From contig JAWZXG010000059.1 in assembly GCA_037178625.1 (NCBI GenBank), forward strand, positions 1-50,000: 50,000 nucleotides of DNA, in the 5' to 3' direction. The translations under genes and the position numbers were made by a program. The notes under the pieces are model-generated. The model was not told the DNA's origin. It saw nothing but the letters and a program-made list of their open reading frames with translations, and ran no database searches. Source of the DNA: Skeletonema tropicum (Eukaryota; Bacillariophyta; Thalassiosirophyceae; Thalassiosirales; Thalassiosiraceae). Shown piece by piece: positions 35,883-47,424 of the stretch; the stretch's first letter is position 1, and each line of letters begins with the position of its first letter.

Positions 35883-36911
35883 TTACATTCCATTCGTACG
35901 AACCGATTTCCTTGTTGATCTCCTTTGCAAAGGAACACTACTTGTCGAGGACCTCGTGACGGCAGGGGTGCTCTTGTCTGTCTTCTTTGCAGCCGCCGGT
36001 TCCTTTGCAGTCACAGGCTTCTTTGCGGCAGAATGCCTGGGTGGAATCGGGCTGTACTCATTGGAACATTTAAACACAACTTGTTTCTTCTTCCTCCCGG
36101 GGGTCAAAAATTCTTCCATCTTGGATTTCATTTCGTTCACCTCGTCCATCTGGGATTCCATTTCGTTCACCTTGTTTCGGGGCTGCTGGATTTCGACGGT
36201 ATCTTCAGCCCGACTCTGCTGAAGTTGACGTATGTCGCCTTCTAGGCGCTTGTGACCCTCTATGCGCTCCTCACGCTCCTGGATTAATGCCGTAGTAACT
36301 CGATCAATATTGTTACTTCCAATCTTCATGGCCGTAACAAGTTGAGCAATGTCTTCTTTGTTTTGAGTCGAGGCTGGAGTTGCCAAACCACCGAACACGA
36401 ACAGATTGATCGGATTGAGCTGTTCGGTGCTGGAGTGGGTTTGGGACTGCATGGAAGGAGTGGCAGCCGTAGCAAATGCAACAGAAGGCGGCACACCACC
36501 AGCACTAGGAGCATGAGGTGTGGCGTGCGACCAGAACCCAGCATGAAAATGATGTGGAAAGTTGAACCCGGAAGAGAAGTCATGATTGAATCCATGCTGC
36601 TGCAGCTGCAAATCATGAGCACGATCAGTACCTTCAACGTCTTTCTGCCAATAGTCCTTGTTTCTATTCATCATTTGCTTGAATAGCCGCCTTTTATCAT
36701 TTCGTTTGGATGGGCTCATTTCTTCATCAAGATCAACTTCGTTAGAGAATTTACCAGTCTTTATGGCGAAATCTTTTGCAGAGCGATCGTACATCTTCAC
36801 ATACTTCTCCTCCTTCGTCGTCAAGCCCTCAAACTCTTCGTCATTAGGATGTGCCTTGACATAGTCACCCACTAGTTTATCCATGCGACGCGACAGGTCC
36901 GACCTTGGCAT
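35883..36911 (-). CDS. Intact coiled-coil protein of unknown function, U3
   Basis: ATG 36911, 342 residues, TAA at 35883. Layout: basic/acidic N-terminus (MPRSDLSRRMDKLVGDYVK, NDEEFEGLTTKEEKY); Lys/Arg-rich block (SKRNDKRRLFKQMMNRNKDYW); His/Gln/Phe-rich low-complexity region; Ser/Thr/Ala-rich linker; a coiled coil of about 80 residues (EREERIEGHKRLEGD ... NEMKSKMEEF); a Lys-rich KKKQ and an Ala/Lys/Thr tail. The basic clusters suggest nuclear or nucleic-acid association. A GTAAGT donor consensus overlaps the stop, so a further exon is possible. I do not recognise the family. Only this copy keeps the complete frame, the others having deletions or a foreign end. Confidence 0.6.
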   Translation of the reverse strand: MPRSDLSRRMDKLVGDYVKAHPNDEEFEGLTTKEEKYVKMYDRSAKDFAIKTGKFSNEVDLDEEMSPSKRNDKRRLFKQMMNRNKDYWQKDVEGTDRAHDLQLQQHGFNHDFSSGFNFPHHFHAGFWSHATPHAPSAGGVPPSVAFATAATPSMQSQTHSSTEQLNPINLFVFGGLATPASTQNKEDIAQLVTAMKIGSNNIDRVTTALIQEREERIEGHKRLEGDIRQLQQSRAEDTVEIQQPRNKVNEMESQMDEVNEMKSKMEEFLTPGRKKKQVVFKCSNEYSPIPPRHSAAKKPVTAKEPAAAKKTDKSTPAVTRSSTSSVPLQRRSTRKSVRTNGM

Positions 36912-37228
36912 GGTGCTTTGTGTTGGTTTGTTAATCAATTGCTCTTGCCAATTTATGATGAAGTGACGAGATTGAGAAGTTCGTTGAGATCATGAGAAAG
37001 ATGGTACGGACAATCTATTTTGACTTGACTCGCTTTCTTGTATTTTTCAACATTCCACGAGTTCCTACGTAGAAAAGAAGATTGAGATACTTCTCCTCCT
37101 TCGTTGTCAAGCCCTCAAACTCTTCGTCATTAGGATGTGCCTTGACATATGTAGTCACCCACTAGTTTATCCATGCGACGCGACAGGTCCGACCTTGGCA
37201 TGGTGCTTTGTGTTGGTTTGTTAATCAA
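36822..37228. repeat. Direct repeat of the coiled-coil ORF start within the unit
   Basis: About 110 bp (TCAAGCCCTCAAAC to TGTTAATCAA) occur at 36822-36933 and again at 37107-37226. The second copy differs by an extra TGTA (GACATATGTAGTC against GACATAGTC), which breaks its frame. The same pair occurs in U1, U2 and U4. Confidence 0.85.
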
Positions 37229-37617
37229 AGCTCGGAAGGAATACCGTGATGTGAGGCAAAGATTCTTGTCCGAAAAAAGTGTCGACTGTAGGAATTGGTT
37301 TGGCTCTGTCATTCATCTGATCAGAGTGTGCAATCATAGGATTCTTCTTCTTGCGAGAAGAAGGCAGTTCTGATAGAGATTGGCAATTTAGTCCCCGTCC
37401 GTTTTTCAGGCGAGCGAGTGTCAAAAGTGCACTCTGACTACACAAGTAGTTTGAGAAGAAGCAGATTGAGGAAAAAATACGTGCGAGGCGAATTTGCTTT
37501 TGATGCCGAAATGTAGATAATGTGAATGAGTAATAAGTAGAAATAAGTGTTTATTGTATGTATTTGTTTTACAAGAAGTTTTATCTATCGCTCATTGCCT
37601 TTGAATTTAATTCTTAT

Positions 37618-38387
37618 CACGACCACAGCGTCTGTTCTTCTTTCTGTACTTTCTGTTCTACGGCAAGTCTCATGAATGCTGTAATTGCTAGCACATGACT
37701 GCTTTGAGCTTTCTATACTCGACAATAAGCCATCAAGCGACAGGGGTGCCCCGTAGTTGAAACTTGTTATTATATTTGCATCATCTTGCTCTGCGTTCAG
37801 TTCCACTTGGTCCATATCATTTGATATTGATGTTACTGAGCTAGAGAAGTAGATTGTTTGGGTATTTTGGATGCATCGACTACGATGACTACCATTCTAT
37901 GTCCCTCTCCAGATTACTCTTCCACCGTTGGATCTAGCCATATTGTCACGTCCGTATCATCACTAGCACTAGCATCTATATCCATATCTTCTGCTTTTGA
38001 CGACGGGGATATATTGTTGATCGCTATACATGTAGCAGCTACTGCTAAGCCTCTCATTGCGATCCCTGCATCCATCAGAGCCATAACTGCACAATTCACA
38101 GCCGTGCCTAAGACGCTACCGTGCGTCAGCTTGCACGATTTGAATAACAACCTGAATAACACATCTAGGGTAGCGTTCCAACATGATGCAAGAAGACAAC
38201 GCATCTCGTAAAAAATATTCTAACTCACGCTCTGTACTGTGGCACCACCTCCAGATGGCAGGGGCACCGAGAGAGATGTCATCGCATTCGTACTTTTTTT
38301 AGCGACATCGTCTTTCGCATCTCCGTCTTGAACCACACCAGCCGAAGACGAATTGCCTCCACCACCCGCAGCAGCATTTGACATCAT
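37618..38387 (-). pseudogene. Exosome RNase PH-like subunit, U3 copy
   Basis: Same layout as the U2 copy. Unit-specific lesions: an extra TA at 37689 (ATTGCTAGCAC) that shifts the last exon, and an extra C near 38397 upstream of the first ATG. The in-frame TAA after WLDPTVEE is present (37914). Confidence 0.5.
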
Positions 38388-38840
38388 CACGAGCCCCTTT
38401 GGAAAAAGCCACACTCACAATACCTCTATCATAGCGTTCTCTATTTGAAATCCTATTCTCATCTCATCGCAGATTGAAGCAGTCAGATAGCTGCTGCTGC
38501 TGCTATCTACAAAATAAAGCGATCAACCAAGCCGTCCACATCATCACAGCCAAGAAGCATCTCTCAGCAGTGCAGTCGAACATTCCTTAACCCACCCCTG
38601 CATCGGTACTCCTTGCTTTGTGACTCCTTTTGACTTCCGACCGTAACTGCGTCATACTAGGCCGATTCTTTTCGTTCAAAGACCAATATAAGTAACTCTC
38701 GATTTAGTTAGTTTTGAACGAGTATGCAACGTATTACTTATGACAGATTATGACGTTATTCCGACCACTATGGCGGATATGTTGACATCGCCATGTAAGT
38801 ATGTGGCGAGCGAGGGGGCGGCGGGGCCGCTCGCTCCGGG

Positions 38841-38906
38841 GGTGAGTACCGGGTTTCGAAACCCGGTACTCACCGAATACCGGGTTTCGAAACCCGGCAC
38901 TCACCC
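38841..38906. repeat. Double palindrome of U4
   Basis: Two CCGGGTTTCGAAACCCGG palindromes, sequence as in U2 and U3. Confidence 0.85.
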
Positions 38907-39243
38907 TTTCGACAGCCAGGCTTTGACCCACTCATCCTTTATATATGTACTTAGACTTCTTATCGCCCCTACTTTCACGACGAAGATGGAACCAACGATA
39001 CGAATGGCACGACATGATCCCAATGGACAAATGACTGTGAGATCGGGCGGTGATTTGACGTTTTGATCTCGCTAGATGCCATTTTAAATGAAAATTGGCC
39101 AATTAACTAGGCGTTTGTTAGTGTAGCCGGTACATGAGTATGTGAAATGGTGCACTCTAATTATTGAGGTGCTATGATGACGCCCTGTCACCTCCTGTCA
39201 CCATACTTTGAGTATTAGACAATATGTATTAGAATTTTCAGTA

Positions 39244-41374
39244 ATGGAAGCATTCGCTGACGAAGAAGAGGAGTTTTTGCCACCAGATCATGTTGCCTAT
39301 GGACAGGAGTTACCGGAAGACGATAATAATGAAAAAGTGCTGCCTCATGTGTGAGAGATAAAGCAGGCAAAGAATCTGATGATGATAACGAAGGCTTTGA
39401 TGATGAATTTGAAGATGAAGACGAAGATCTTATGAAGCGATTTGAACCCAACTCAGTCCGTCGTAGGAAATATGTGCCGATGCATGAGGAGGTAGATGTC
39501 TTGTATCAGCTGTACGATGATGACGACGGTAACAATAGCGATGGTGAAGATCCCGAAGAAATGACTGCAGCTGACTTCTTTGGAAAGCCGGATACAAAAC
39601 TTATCAAGAGGTACAAGGAACAACAGAAAGCTGGCAGCAAGGGTAAGAGCAGCAGCAAGAGCAAGTCAAACGACATGAAATTAGACGACGAAGATTCTTG
39701 GAATGATATCGATATTACAGAAGATGGGTTGGATTGGAAGGATGGTGGCGAAGAAGAAGACGAGATGGAAAGCGACAGTGACGATGCCGAAGGAGGAGCT
39801 TCTGATGAAGACGATGGTGAAGATTCCGAGGGCGACATGGAAGAGGAGGAGGAAGAAGATGATGAACAAAACATGAAGCTATCGAGTCATGATATCAAAT
39901 CAAAGAAGCTCGAGGAGCAAATACTTCGTCTTGAAGAAGACATGATGGCTGAGAAGCCATGGAGAATGCTTGGAGAAGCGAAAGGCACCAATCGCCCCTC
40001 CGACTCTTTGCTTGATTCCACTCCTGAATTCGAGGTTGCTTTCAAACCTCCCCCTATCATTACTGCTGGGCACACAGCTGACATTGAGGAGATAATCAAG
40101 AAGAGGATTATTGAAGAAGATTGGGATAGATGACGTTGTTCCACGCGAGTTACCAGATATCGGCGCCAACAAATGAGGCGGAGATGTCTCGCCCGAAGTC
40201 AGTCAAGAGAAATCAAAGCTTGGATTGGGTGAATTGTATGAGAGTGAATATCTTAAGAAGCGGAAGCGGCAATAACATCGATCGAACGAATGCACAGTCT
40301 TGAAATGCTGCCGCAGGAGAAAAGCATGATCACATTGGTCGATTGCAGAGTTGACAAATCTTGGCCACAGAAAGGAGAGCTTGTCTTCGACAATGTTTCA
40401 CTTCGGTATAGGCCCGGCTTGCCATTATCTTTGGATGGGCTGTCGTTTAAGGTCAATCAAGGGGAACGTTGTGCAATCGTCGGCAGAACTGGCGCTGGGA
40501 AGTCTACTCTAACAACCGCCTTGTTCCGATTGGTTGAAGTTGACGAGGGAACAATCTCACTTGATGGCGTTGATTTGAGCACACTAGGTCTATCAGACGT
40601 ACGTGGCCGACGGAATGGCATGTTTATTCTTCCATAAGATCCTGCCGTTTTTTCGGGCACAATACGCAGCAATCTTGATCCGTTTCTTGTGCACAGTGAT
40701 GAAGAACTGATTTCTGTCCGTGAACTGATACGGGCGTTGGAGCTGATCAAATTTCCGCAAACCTCATTGAATGAACGAAGCTGTGGAGGAGGGTGGCGTC
40801 AACTTCAGTGCTGGCGAAAAACAACTTTTATGTCTAGCTCGTGCGATGTTGGCCAACCCTCGTTTGCTTGTTTTAGACGAAGCTACGTCCTCGTGCGACC
40901 GTGAGACGGATTCGTCAGTGCAGCAGATGCTCCGGAGTCAATTTCCCGACACTACGTTGCTGACAATTGAAATTGCCCATCGGCTTGACACAATCATTGA
41001 TTATGATGTAGTTATTGTCATGGAGAATGGAAGAGTAGCGGAGATGGGCTCTCCACGAGATCTGTTGAGTTCGTGTGGTATCTTCACTAACATGGACAAC
41101 GCTACAGGGCCAGACTCAGCAGAAGTCGATAGGCTTAGACAAGGACGCTCACGAGAAGGAAACCGAGGAAGACGCAGCTAAGGAGGAAATGAAGAAATTG
41201 TTCGCCGACTTGTGTTCTCATCTAGACGCATTGTCCAATTACCACTTTGCTGCCCGCCTTGTTGCCGATGAGGCCAATGTACAGAACCGTGAGGATGTAC
41301 CCGCGATCGCTATGGAAGAGGTTCTACCAATGCACATGAGCAAGAGTAGAGGAGTGGCACCAGAAGAAGTATAG
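39244..41374 (+). pseudogene. MPP10/ABC-C chimera, U4 copy
   Basis: Same chimeric structure as U3: MPP10 39244-40269, ABC insert 40270-41131, MPP10 C-terminus to TAG 41374. It carries the TG-repeat frame change near 39350, TGA after DWDR at 40131 and TGA at 40174-40176. Compared with U3 the region after Walker B lacks the 6-bp duplication, so a longer open stretch (136 residues, 40771-41181) links signature, Walker B and H-loop. Confidence 0.78.
40270..41131 (+). pseudogene. ABC-C second nucleotide-binding domain fragment, U4
   Basis: Walker A at about 40482-40508, TAA at the Q-loop Gln (40635-40637), signature FSAGEKQ and Walker B LLVLDEAT (Asp codon near 40876), H-loop IAHRLDTI. This is the least damaged copy of the domain: only the TAA and one +1 change before NEAVEEGG separate it from a complete NBD2. 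Confidence 0.8.
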
Positions 41375-41553
41375 CTGACCGGCGAGCGATAAATCCAATT
41401 TGTAGCAGCTTTAGGATAGTTATAGATCTAAGTGTGGTAATGCTAGTATATAGAGGTCACTCACTCACTATTTTTATATTCTTTAACACCATCTACACAT
41501 CTAACATTTTGACCAATCGACACCCCTACTTACCCACCTAACACCACTTTCAC

Positions 41554-42575
41554 TTACATTCCATTCGTACGAACCGATTTCCTTGTTGATCTCCTTTGCA
41601 AAGGAACACTACTTGTCGAGGACCTCGTGACGACAGGGGTGCTCTTGTCTGTCTTCTTTGCAGCCGCCGGTTCCTTTGCAGTCACAGGCTTCTTTGCGGC
41701 AGAATGCCTGGGTGGAATCGGGGGGTACTCATTGGAACATTTAAACACAACTTGTTTCTTCTTCCTCCCGGGGGTCAAAAATTCTTCCATCTTGGATTTC
41801 ATTTCGTTCACCTCGTCCATCTGGGATTCCATTTCGTTCACCTTGTTTCGGGGCTGCTGGATTTCGACGGTATCTTCAGCCCGACTCTGCTGAAGTTGAC
41901 GTATGTCGCCTTCTAGGCGCTTGTGACCCTCTATGCGCTCCTCACGCTCCTGGATTAATGCCGTAGTAACTCGATCAATATTGTTACTTCCAATCTTCAT
42001 GGCCGTAACAAGTTGAGCAATGTCTTCTTTGTTTTGAGTCGAGGCTGGAGTTGCCAAACCACCGAACACGAACAGATTGATCGGATTGAGCTGTTCGGTG
42101 CTGGAGTGGGTTTGGGACTGCATGGAAGGAGTGGCAGCCGTAGCAAATGCAACAGAAGGCGGCACACCACCAGCACTAGGAGCATGAGGTGTGGCGTGCG
42201 ACCAGAACCCAGCATGAAAATGATGTGGAAAGTTGAACCCGGAAGAGAAGTCATGATTGAATCCATGCTGCTGCAGCTGCAAATCATGAGCACGATCAGT
42301 ACCTTCAACGTCTTTCTGCCAATAGTCCTTGTTTCTATTCATCATTTTCTTGAATAGCCGCCTTTTATCATTTCGTTTGGATGGGCTCATTTCTTCATCA
42401 AGATCAACTTCGTTAGAGAATTTACCAGTCTTTATGGCGAAATCTTTTGCAGAGCGATCGTACATCTTCACATACTTCTCCTCCTTCGTCGTTCAAACTC
42501 TTCGTCATTAGGATGTGCCTTGACATAGTCACCCACTAGTTTATCCATGCGACGCGACAGGTCCGACCTTGGCAT
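41554..42575 (-). pseudogene. Coiled-coil ORF, U4 copy with 7-nt deletion
   Basis: ATG 42575; the same 7-nt deletion as in U1 (near 42493) breaks the frame, leaving a 305-residue open frame from MKMYDRS. It keeps W in HAGFWSHATPH like U3 and K in LFKKMMNR like U1. One Ala to Val change (STPVVTRSS) is unique to this copy. Confidence 0.55.
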
Positions 42576-43279
42576 GGTGCTTTGTGTTGGTTTGTTAATC
42601 AATTGCTCTTGCCAATTTATGATGAAGTGACGAGATTGAGAAGTTCGTTGAGATCATGAGAAAGATGGTACGGACAATCTATTTTGACTTGACTCGCTTT
42701 CTTGTATTTTTCAACATTCCACGAGTTCCTACGTAGAAAAGAAGATTGAGATACTTCTCCTCCTTCTTGTCAAGCCCTCAAACTCTTCGTCATTAGGATG
42801 TGCCTTGACATATGTAGTCACCCACTAGTTTATCCATGCGACGCGACAGGTCCGACCTTGGCATGGTGCTTTGTGTTGGTTTGTTAATCAAAGCTCGGAA
42901 GGAATACCGTGATGTGAGGCAAAGATTCTTGTCCGAAAAAAGTGTCGACTGTAGGAATTGGTTTGGCTCTGTCATTCATCTGATCAGAGTGTGCAATCAT
43001 AGGATTCTTCTTCTTGCGAGAAGAAGGCAGTTCTGATAGAGATTGGCAATTTAGTCCCCGTCCGTTTTTCAGGCGAGCGAGTGTCAAAAGTGCACTCTGA
43101 CTACACAAGTAGTTTGAGAAGAAGCAGATTGAGGAAAAAATACGTGCGAGGCGAATTTGCTTTTGATGCCGAAATGTAGATAATGTGAATGAGTAATAAG
43201 CAGAAATAAGTGTTTATTGTATGTATTTGTTTTACAAGAAGTTTTATCTATCGCTCATTGCCTTTGAATTTAATTCTTA

Positions 43280-44049
43280 TCACGACCACAGCGTCTGTTC
43301 TTCTTTCTGTACTTTCTGTTCTACGGCAAGTCTCATGAATGCTGTAATTGCAGCACATGACTGCTTTGAGCTTTCTATACTCGACAATAAGCCATCAAGC
43401 GACAGGGGTGCCCCGTAGTTGAAACTTGTTATTATATTTGCATCATCTTGCTCTGCGTTCAGTTCCACTTGGTCCATATCATTTGATATTGATGTTACTG
43501 AGCTAGAGAAGTAGATTGTTTGGGTATTTTGGATGCATCGACTACGATGACTACCATTCTATGTCCCTCTCCAGATTACTCTTCCACCGTTGGATCTAGC
43601 CATATTGTCACGTCCGTATCATCACTAGCACTAGCATCTATATCCATATCTTCTGCTTTTGACGACGGGGATATATTGTTGATCGCTATACATGTAGCAG
43701 CTACTGCTAAGCCTCTCATTGCGATCCCTGCATCCATCAGAGCCATAACTGCACAATTCACAGCCGTGCCTAAGACGCTACCGTGCGTCAGCTTGCACGA
43801 TTTGAATAACAACCTGAATAACACATCTAGGGTAGCGTTCCAACATGATGCAAGAAGACAACGCATCTCGTAAAAAATATTCTAACTCACGCTCTGTACT
43901 GTGGCACCACCTCCAGATGGCAGGGGCACCGAGAGAGATGTCATCGCATTCGTACTTTTTTTAGCGACATCGTCTTTCGCATCTCCGTCTTGAACCACAC
44001 CAGCCGAAGACGAATTGCCTCCACCACCCGCAGCAGCATTTGACATCAT
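43280..44049 (-). pseudogene. Exosome RNase PH-like subunit, U4 copy
   Basis: Organised as the U2 copy, with ATG 44049, donor GTGAGT near 43893, TAA after WLDPTVEE at 43576, and last-exon stop at 43280. No unit-specific lesion was seen. The roughly 300 bp between it and U5 (with a short TGC repeat near 44153) is intergenic. Confidence 0.5.
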
Positions 44050-44500
44050 CACGAGCCCCTTGGAAAAAGCCACACTCACAATACCTCTATCATAGCGTTC
44101 TCTATTTGAAATCCTATTCTCATCTCATCGCAGATTGAAGCAGTCAGATAGCTGCTGCTGCTGCTATCTACAAAATAAAGCGATCAACCAAGCCGTCCAC
44201 ATCATCACAGCCAAGAAGCATCTCTCAGCAGTGCAGTCGAACATTCCTTAACCCACCCCTGCATCGGTACTCCTTGCTTTGTGACTCCTTTTGACTTCCG
44301 ACCGTAACTGCGTCATACTAGGCCGATTCTTTTCGTTCAAAGACCAATATAAGTAACTCTCGATTTAGTTAGTTTTGAACGAGTATGCAACGTATTACTT
44401 ATGACAGATTATGACGTTATTCCGACCACTATGGCGGATATGTTGACATCGCCATGTAAGTATGTGGCGAGCGAGGGGGCGGCGGGGCCGCTCGCTCCGG

Positions 44501-44567
44501 GGGTGAGTACCGGGTTTCGAAACCCGGTACTCACCGAATACCGGGTTTCGAAACCCGGCACTCACCC
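44501..44567. repeat. Double palindrome of U5
   Basis: Two CCGGGTTTCGAAACCCGG palindromes, as in U4. Confidence 0.85.
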
Positions 44568-44904
44568 TTTCGACAGCCAGGCTTTGACCCACTCATCCTT
44601 TATATATGTACTTAGACTTCTTATCGCCCCTACTTTCACGACGAAGATGGAACCAACGATACGAATGGCACGACATGATCCCAATGGACAAATGACTGTG
44701 AGATCGGGCGGTGATTTGACGTTTTGATCTCGCTAGATGCCATTTTAAATGAAAATTGGCCAATTAACTAGGCGTTTGTTAGTGTAGCCGGTACATGAGT
44801 ATGTGAAATGGTGCACTCTAATTATTGAGGTGCTATGATGACGCCCTGTCACCTCCTGTCACCATACTTTGAGTATTAGACAATATGTATTAGAATTTTC
44901 AGTA

Positions 44905-45931
44905 ATGGAAGCATTCGCTGACGAAGAAGAGGAGTTTTTGCCACCAGATCATGTTGCCTATGGACAGGAGTTACCGGAAGACGATAATAATGAAAAAGTG
45001 CTGCCTCATGTGTGAGAGATAAAGCAGGCAAAGAATCTGATGATGATAACGAAGGCTTTGATGATGAATTTGAAGATGAAGACGAAGATCTTATGAAGCG
45101 ATTTGAACCCAACTCAGTCCGTCGTAGGAAATATGTGCCGATGCATGAGGAGGTAGATGTCTTGTATCAGCTGTACGATGATGACGACGGTAACAATAGC
45201 GATGGTGAAGATCCCGAAGAAATGACTGCAGCTGACTTCTTTGGAAAGCCGGATACAAAACTTATCAAGAGGTACAAGGAACAACAGAAAGCTGGCAGCA
45301 AGGGTAAGAGCAGCAGCAAGAGCAAGTCAAACGACATGAAATTAGACGACGAAGATTCTTGGAATGATATCGATATTACAGAAGATGGGTTGGATTGGAA
45401 GGATGGTGGCGAAGAAGAAGACGAGATGGAAAGCGACAGTGACGATGCCGAAGGAGGAGCTTCTGATGAAGACGATGGTGAAGATTCCGAGGGCGACATG
45501 GAAGAGGAGGAGGAAGAAGATGATGAACAAAACATGAAGCTATCGAGTCATGATATCAAATCAAAGAAGCTCGAGGAGCAAATACTTCGTCTTGAAGAAG
45601 ACATGATGGCTGAGAAGCCATGGAGAATGCTTGGAGAAGCGAAAGGCACCAATCGCCCCTCCGACTCTTTGCTTGATTCCACTCCTGAATTCGAGGTTGC
45701 TTTCAAACCTCCCCCTATCATTACTGCTGGGCACACAGCTGACATTGAGGAGATAATCAAGAAGAGGATTATTGAAGAAGATTGGGATAGATGACGTTGT
45801 TCCACGCGAGTTACCAGATATCGGCGCCAACAAATGAGGCGGAGATGTCTCGCCCGAAGTCAGTCAAGAGAAATCAAAGCTTGGATTGGGTGAATTGTAT
45901 GAGAGTGAATATCTTAAGAAGCGGAAGCGGC
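44905..45931 (+). pseudogene. MPP10 5' part, U5 copy
   Basis: ATG 44905, TG-repeat frame change near 45010, 260-residue frame to TGA 45794, then the displaced VSQEKSKLGLGELYE segment. No MPP10 C-terminus follows because the unit ends in the ABC segment. Confidence 0.72.
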
Positions 45932-45950
45932 AATAACATCGATCGAACGA

Positions 45951-46208
45951 ATGCACAGTCTTGAAATGCTGCCGCAGGAGAAAAGCATGATCACATTGGT
46001 CGATTGCAGAGTTGACAAATCTTGGCCACAGAAAGGAGAGCTTGTCTTCGACAATGTTTCACTTCGGTATAGGCCCGGCTTGCCATTATCTTTGGATGGG
46101 CTGTCGTTTAAGGTCAATCAAGGGGAACGTTGTGCAATCGTCGGCAGAACTGGCGCTGGGAAGTCTACTCTAACAACCGCCTTGTTCCGATTGGTTGAAG
46201 TTGACGAG
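45951..46208 (+). pseudogene. ABC-C domain fragment, U5, fused in frame to the next gene
   Basis: From ATG 45951: MHSLEMLPQEKSMITL ... GRTGAGKST ... FRLVEVDE. At 46208 it passes without a stop into CGVCQSNINIGERMF of the downstream zinc-finger gene, forming one 362-residue frame (45951-47039). Confidence 0.8.
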
Positions 46209-47353
46209 TGTGGAGTATGCCAGTCAAACATAAACATCGGCGAACGAATGTTTTGTTTTACTACAACCACAAAAAACCCGGATGAAAAGGAGGTGAAGAA
46301 CAACGGGAAGAAATCAATATCTTGGGGACACGAAACATGCTACAGCAATAATCTCCCTCCTCCACCAACCTGTCGACATTGGATGAGATTAGGACGCTGC
46401 CCATCTCTCCAAGCGGGTCTGTGTGCCTTCAGTCACGATGAAGATGCAAGAGGCTCCGCTGCAACCAACTTGGATAAAAAACGATACGGAGGTCGACGGA
46501 ATTACATTCGCAAACAACACAAGAATAGTGTACTTCGAATATTTCTCATGCAAACGTATGGATTAGGCTATCTTCATCGACAAGATGGATATATCATCGA
46601 TGCAGCTGGCGGAAAAGGTGAACTAGCTTGGGAACTTATCAATCTTAGTGGAGTAAAAGACTGTGAAGTTGTCGATCCAAGGCAATTGAATCTCAGCTTA
46701 GTTCAAACCAAATGGAAGAAGGGTTTGTTTGAGCCAAAGCGTACAGGGCCAGTGTTTTCCAAGTGGTATCCAGCTTGCGAGGATGGATGTAAAATGCGAC
46801 AATCGATAAGTCCAAGACACATTCGATGTTTTTTGGATGGAGAAGCTTGTTTGGATTTCATGAATGCAGAGAGCGAAGAAGACATTGATCGGGCTAATGA
46901 GTGGTATCAAAATCAGCTCATTAGGGCAAAGGAAATTTCGTGGACAAGAAAAGGGTTGACGCAGCATGAAGATGGGACATCTTACAACGAAGAGGAGGAA
47001 GTTACAAATAATAATGAGACGTATCGCTCGAGGCAATAGAAACTACCGAGTCTGAAATTAGTAGTGCTCAAGAGGCACGAAGGTTACTCCAGAGATCTCA
47101 TCTCATCGTTGGCATGCACTGTGATCAAGCAGCAGGAGAGATAGTCGATTTTGCTATAGCCAAAAAAATCCCTTGGTGTGTGGTGCCCTGTTGTACCTTT
47201 TGGAAAATGTTCTCTTGCCGAAGACTTAGTAATGGAACTCGAGTGACATCGTACGATCACCTTGTACAATGGCTACAGGAAAGAGACCCGAGAGCAAAAG
47301 TGGCAACGTTGGATATGGAAGGGAGGAACAAAGTTATCTACACTCCTCCCTAA
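46209..47353 (+). CDS. PARP-type finger + CCCH finger + methyltransferase-like protein, 5' end replaced by the array
   Basis: The unique part begins with CGVC-x36-HETC, a spacing like PARP-type zinc fingers, followed by a canonical CCCH finger (C-x8-C-x7-C-x3-H: CRHWMRLGRC ... CAFSH). Then comes a methyltransferase-like domain: IIDAAGGKGELAWELIN (SAM motif I), CEVVDPRQLNL, and, after a frame change near 47030, IVGMHCDQAAGEIVDFA and IPWCVVPCCTFWK. It ends at TAA 47353. Such domains occur in RNA/tRNA-methylating or related enzymes; the substrate is not known. No ATG of its own precedes the first finger, so either the array replaced the original start or translation begins in the ABC fragment (ATG 45951). 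The frame change could be a missing base. Confidence 0.62.
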
Positions 47354-47424
47354 AAGGTACGTATTTAAATTCTTCTTTCTCTACTGACACAGGTGTCTAG
47401 GGAGTAGTGAATAAAATAATCTAT

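Larger units (their letters stand above)
38711..44371 (+). repeat. Array unit U4, full length (5,661 bp)
   Basis: Complete unit. With U5 it lacks TAC in the CCGACCACTATGG sequence and has TATATGTACT inserted after CCTTTA; with U1 it shares the 7-nt deletion in the coiled-coil ORF. Confidence 0.92.
44372..46208 (+). repeat. Array unit U5, truncated
   Basis: Runs from the unit start to 46208, inside the ABC segment (TTGACGAG), then unique sequence begins. Only about one third of a unit is present. Confidence 0.92.

Noticed and set aside
44401..44727. 108-residue plus-strand frame through the double palindrome
   Set aside because: The frame crosses the palindromes and changes with small indels between units; it shows no domain and is not conserved in U1.
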